A stretch of 64,000 nucleotides of DNA from Ptiloglossa arizonensis. Lineage: Eukaryota > Arthropoda > Insecta > Hymenoptera > Colletidae. Below the pieces are notes generated by a model. It did not search any database, had not been told where the DNA came from, and worked only from the letters and a program-made list of their open reading frames with translations. The translations under genes were made by a program, and so were the position numbers. The stretch is from the NCBI RefSeq assembly GCF_051014685.1, contig NW_027478961.1, positions 186,001 through 250,000 on the forward strand, given 5' to 3'. Every line of letters starts with the position of its first letter. The first letter of the stretch is position 1. Shown piece after piece: positions 63,401 through 64,000 of the stretch.

Positions 63401-64000
63401 TGGTTGAGAAGACAAAAAATTTTTCGCACTTCTGCTGCTCCAAACGCTTAACTAGAATGGCCTAGTGAAAAAATACGCATACCGTTGTAATCGGGCGAGT
63501 TTCTTCTTTCAGATGCAATAGGAATTTTTGGGTTAGGTCAATCCGTTCGCGAGATATGGGAGTCTGAAGCCAAGAAATGGTTGAGACGGCAAAAAATTTA
63601 TCGCAATTCTGCTGCTCCAAACGCTTAACCAGAATGGCGTAGGGAAAAAATACGCAAACCGTTGTAATCGGGCGAGTTTCTACTTTCAGACGCAGCAGGA
63701 ATTTTTGGGTTTGGTCAATCCGTTCGCGAGATATGGGACTTTGAAGCTAAGAAATGGTTGACAAGACAACAAATTTTTCGCCCTTCTGCTGCTCCAATCG
63801 CTTAACCAGAATGCCCTAGGGGAAAAATACACGTACCGTTGTAATCGGGCGAGTTTCTACTTTCAGACGCAGAAGGAATTTTTGGGTTTGGTCAATCCGT
63901 TCGCGAGATGTGGGACTTTGAAGCTAAGAAATGGATGAGAAGACAAAAAATTTTCGCAATTCTGCTGCTCCAAACGCTTAACCAGAAAGGGCTAGGGAAA
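60461..64000. repeat. 3.5-kb segment shared with ~52150-55510
   Basis: This region matches the 52-55.5 kb segment at an offset of 8313 bp up to about 62.8 kb, then 8490 bp to the window end. The change in offset is exactly 177 bp, so one copy has lost or gained one monomer (around 54.6 kb). The match is still running at base 64000, so the full length of the duplication is not visible. Confidence 0.82.

Larger units (their letters stand above)
36047..64000. repeat. 177-bp satellite array, segment 5
   Basis: About 158 monomers without a transposon, running off the window edge. Sub-blocks in order: 531-bp trimers (36.2-37.3 kb), a segment like 20.6-21.6 kb (38.3-39.2 kb), the 1948-bp family (40.7-44.2 kb), the 2477-bp family (44.2-49.2 kb), the 2123-bp family (49.0-53.2 kb), a mixed zone with CACAAGCAACAGG monomers (56.0-59.9 kb), and a repeat of the 52-55 kb segment (60.5 kb to the end). 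No gene is visible on either strand. Confidence 0.97.

Noticed and set aside
1..64000. Short open frames (60-118 residues) on both strands throughout the satellite
   Set aside because: They repeat with the 177-bp period, exist on both strands, lack conserved starts and are closed in most monomers; they follow from the period being 59 codons.
1..64000. CRISPR-like array of direct repeats
   Set aside because: The repeat is a 177-bp contiguous monomer without unique spacers, no cas genes are present, and the context is eukaryotic.
1..64000. Inverted monomers or array polarity switches
   Set aside because: Every monomer I read has the same orientation; no inversion was found.

Overview
The whole window is one block of tandem satellite DNA, interrupted only by four copies of a short, defective mariner transposon. 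The basic unit is 177 bp and about 43% GC by hand count of one monomer. It repeats head-to-tail in one orientation from base 1 to base 64000, giving roughly 340 monomers once the transposons are subtracted. I see no host protein-coding gene, tRNA, rRNA, CRISPR array or bacterial-style operon. A mariner transposase remnant inside a long satellite points to a eukaryote, most likely an insect or other arthropod, and to pericentromeric or other constitutive heterochromatin. The species cannot be named from this sequence.

Layout: satellite 1-4976; mariner copy 1 4977-5923; satellite 5924-11061; mariner copy 2 11062-12008; satellite 12009-22651; mariner copy 3 22652-23598; satellite 23599-35099; mariner copy 4 35100-36046; satellite 36047-64000. 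Within the satellite, groups of 3 to 17 diverged monomers are repeated as near-identical higher-order units. The periods I measured are 531, 708, 1062, 1592, 1948, 2123, 2477, 2485 and 3006 bp. Segments of 0.9 to 3.5 kb are also copied over distances of 8.3, 17.6, 18.8, 25.9 and 30.1 kb.

The mariner copies are 947 bp, about 99.7% or more identical, and share one internal deletion. That deletion removes the first catalytic aspartate region and puts the two ends of the transposase out of frame. All four sit at the same base of the monomer, on the same strand, next to the same rare monomer variant. They therefore descend from a single insertion that spread with its surrounding satellite, not from four transpositions.

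The most interesting signal is at 14488, 16973 and 19458. Here the same marked site lacks the element but carries TA-CTA-TA in place of TA. This is the footprint expected when a mariner element excises: the TA duplication plus three terminal bases. The footprint lies in a 2485-bp unit that was then amplified. The window therefore records insertion, spread, excision and renewed amplification in order. I found no new gene system; the open reading frames across the satellite are a by-product of 177 being exactly 59 codons.
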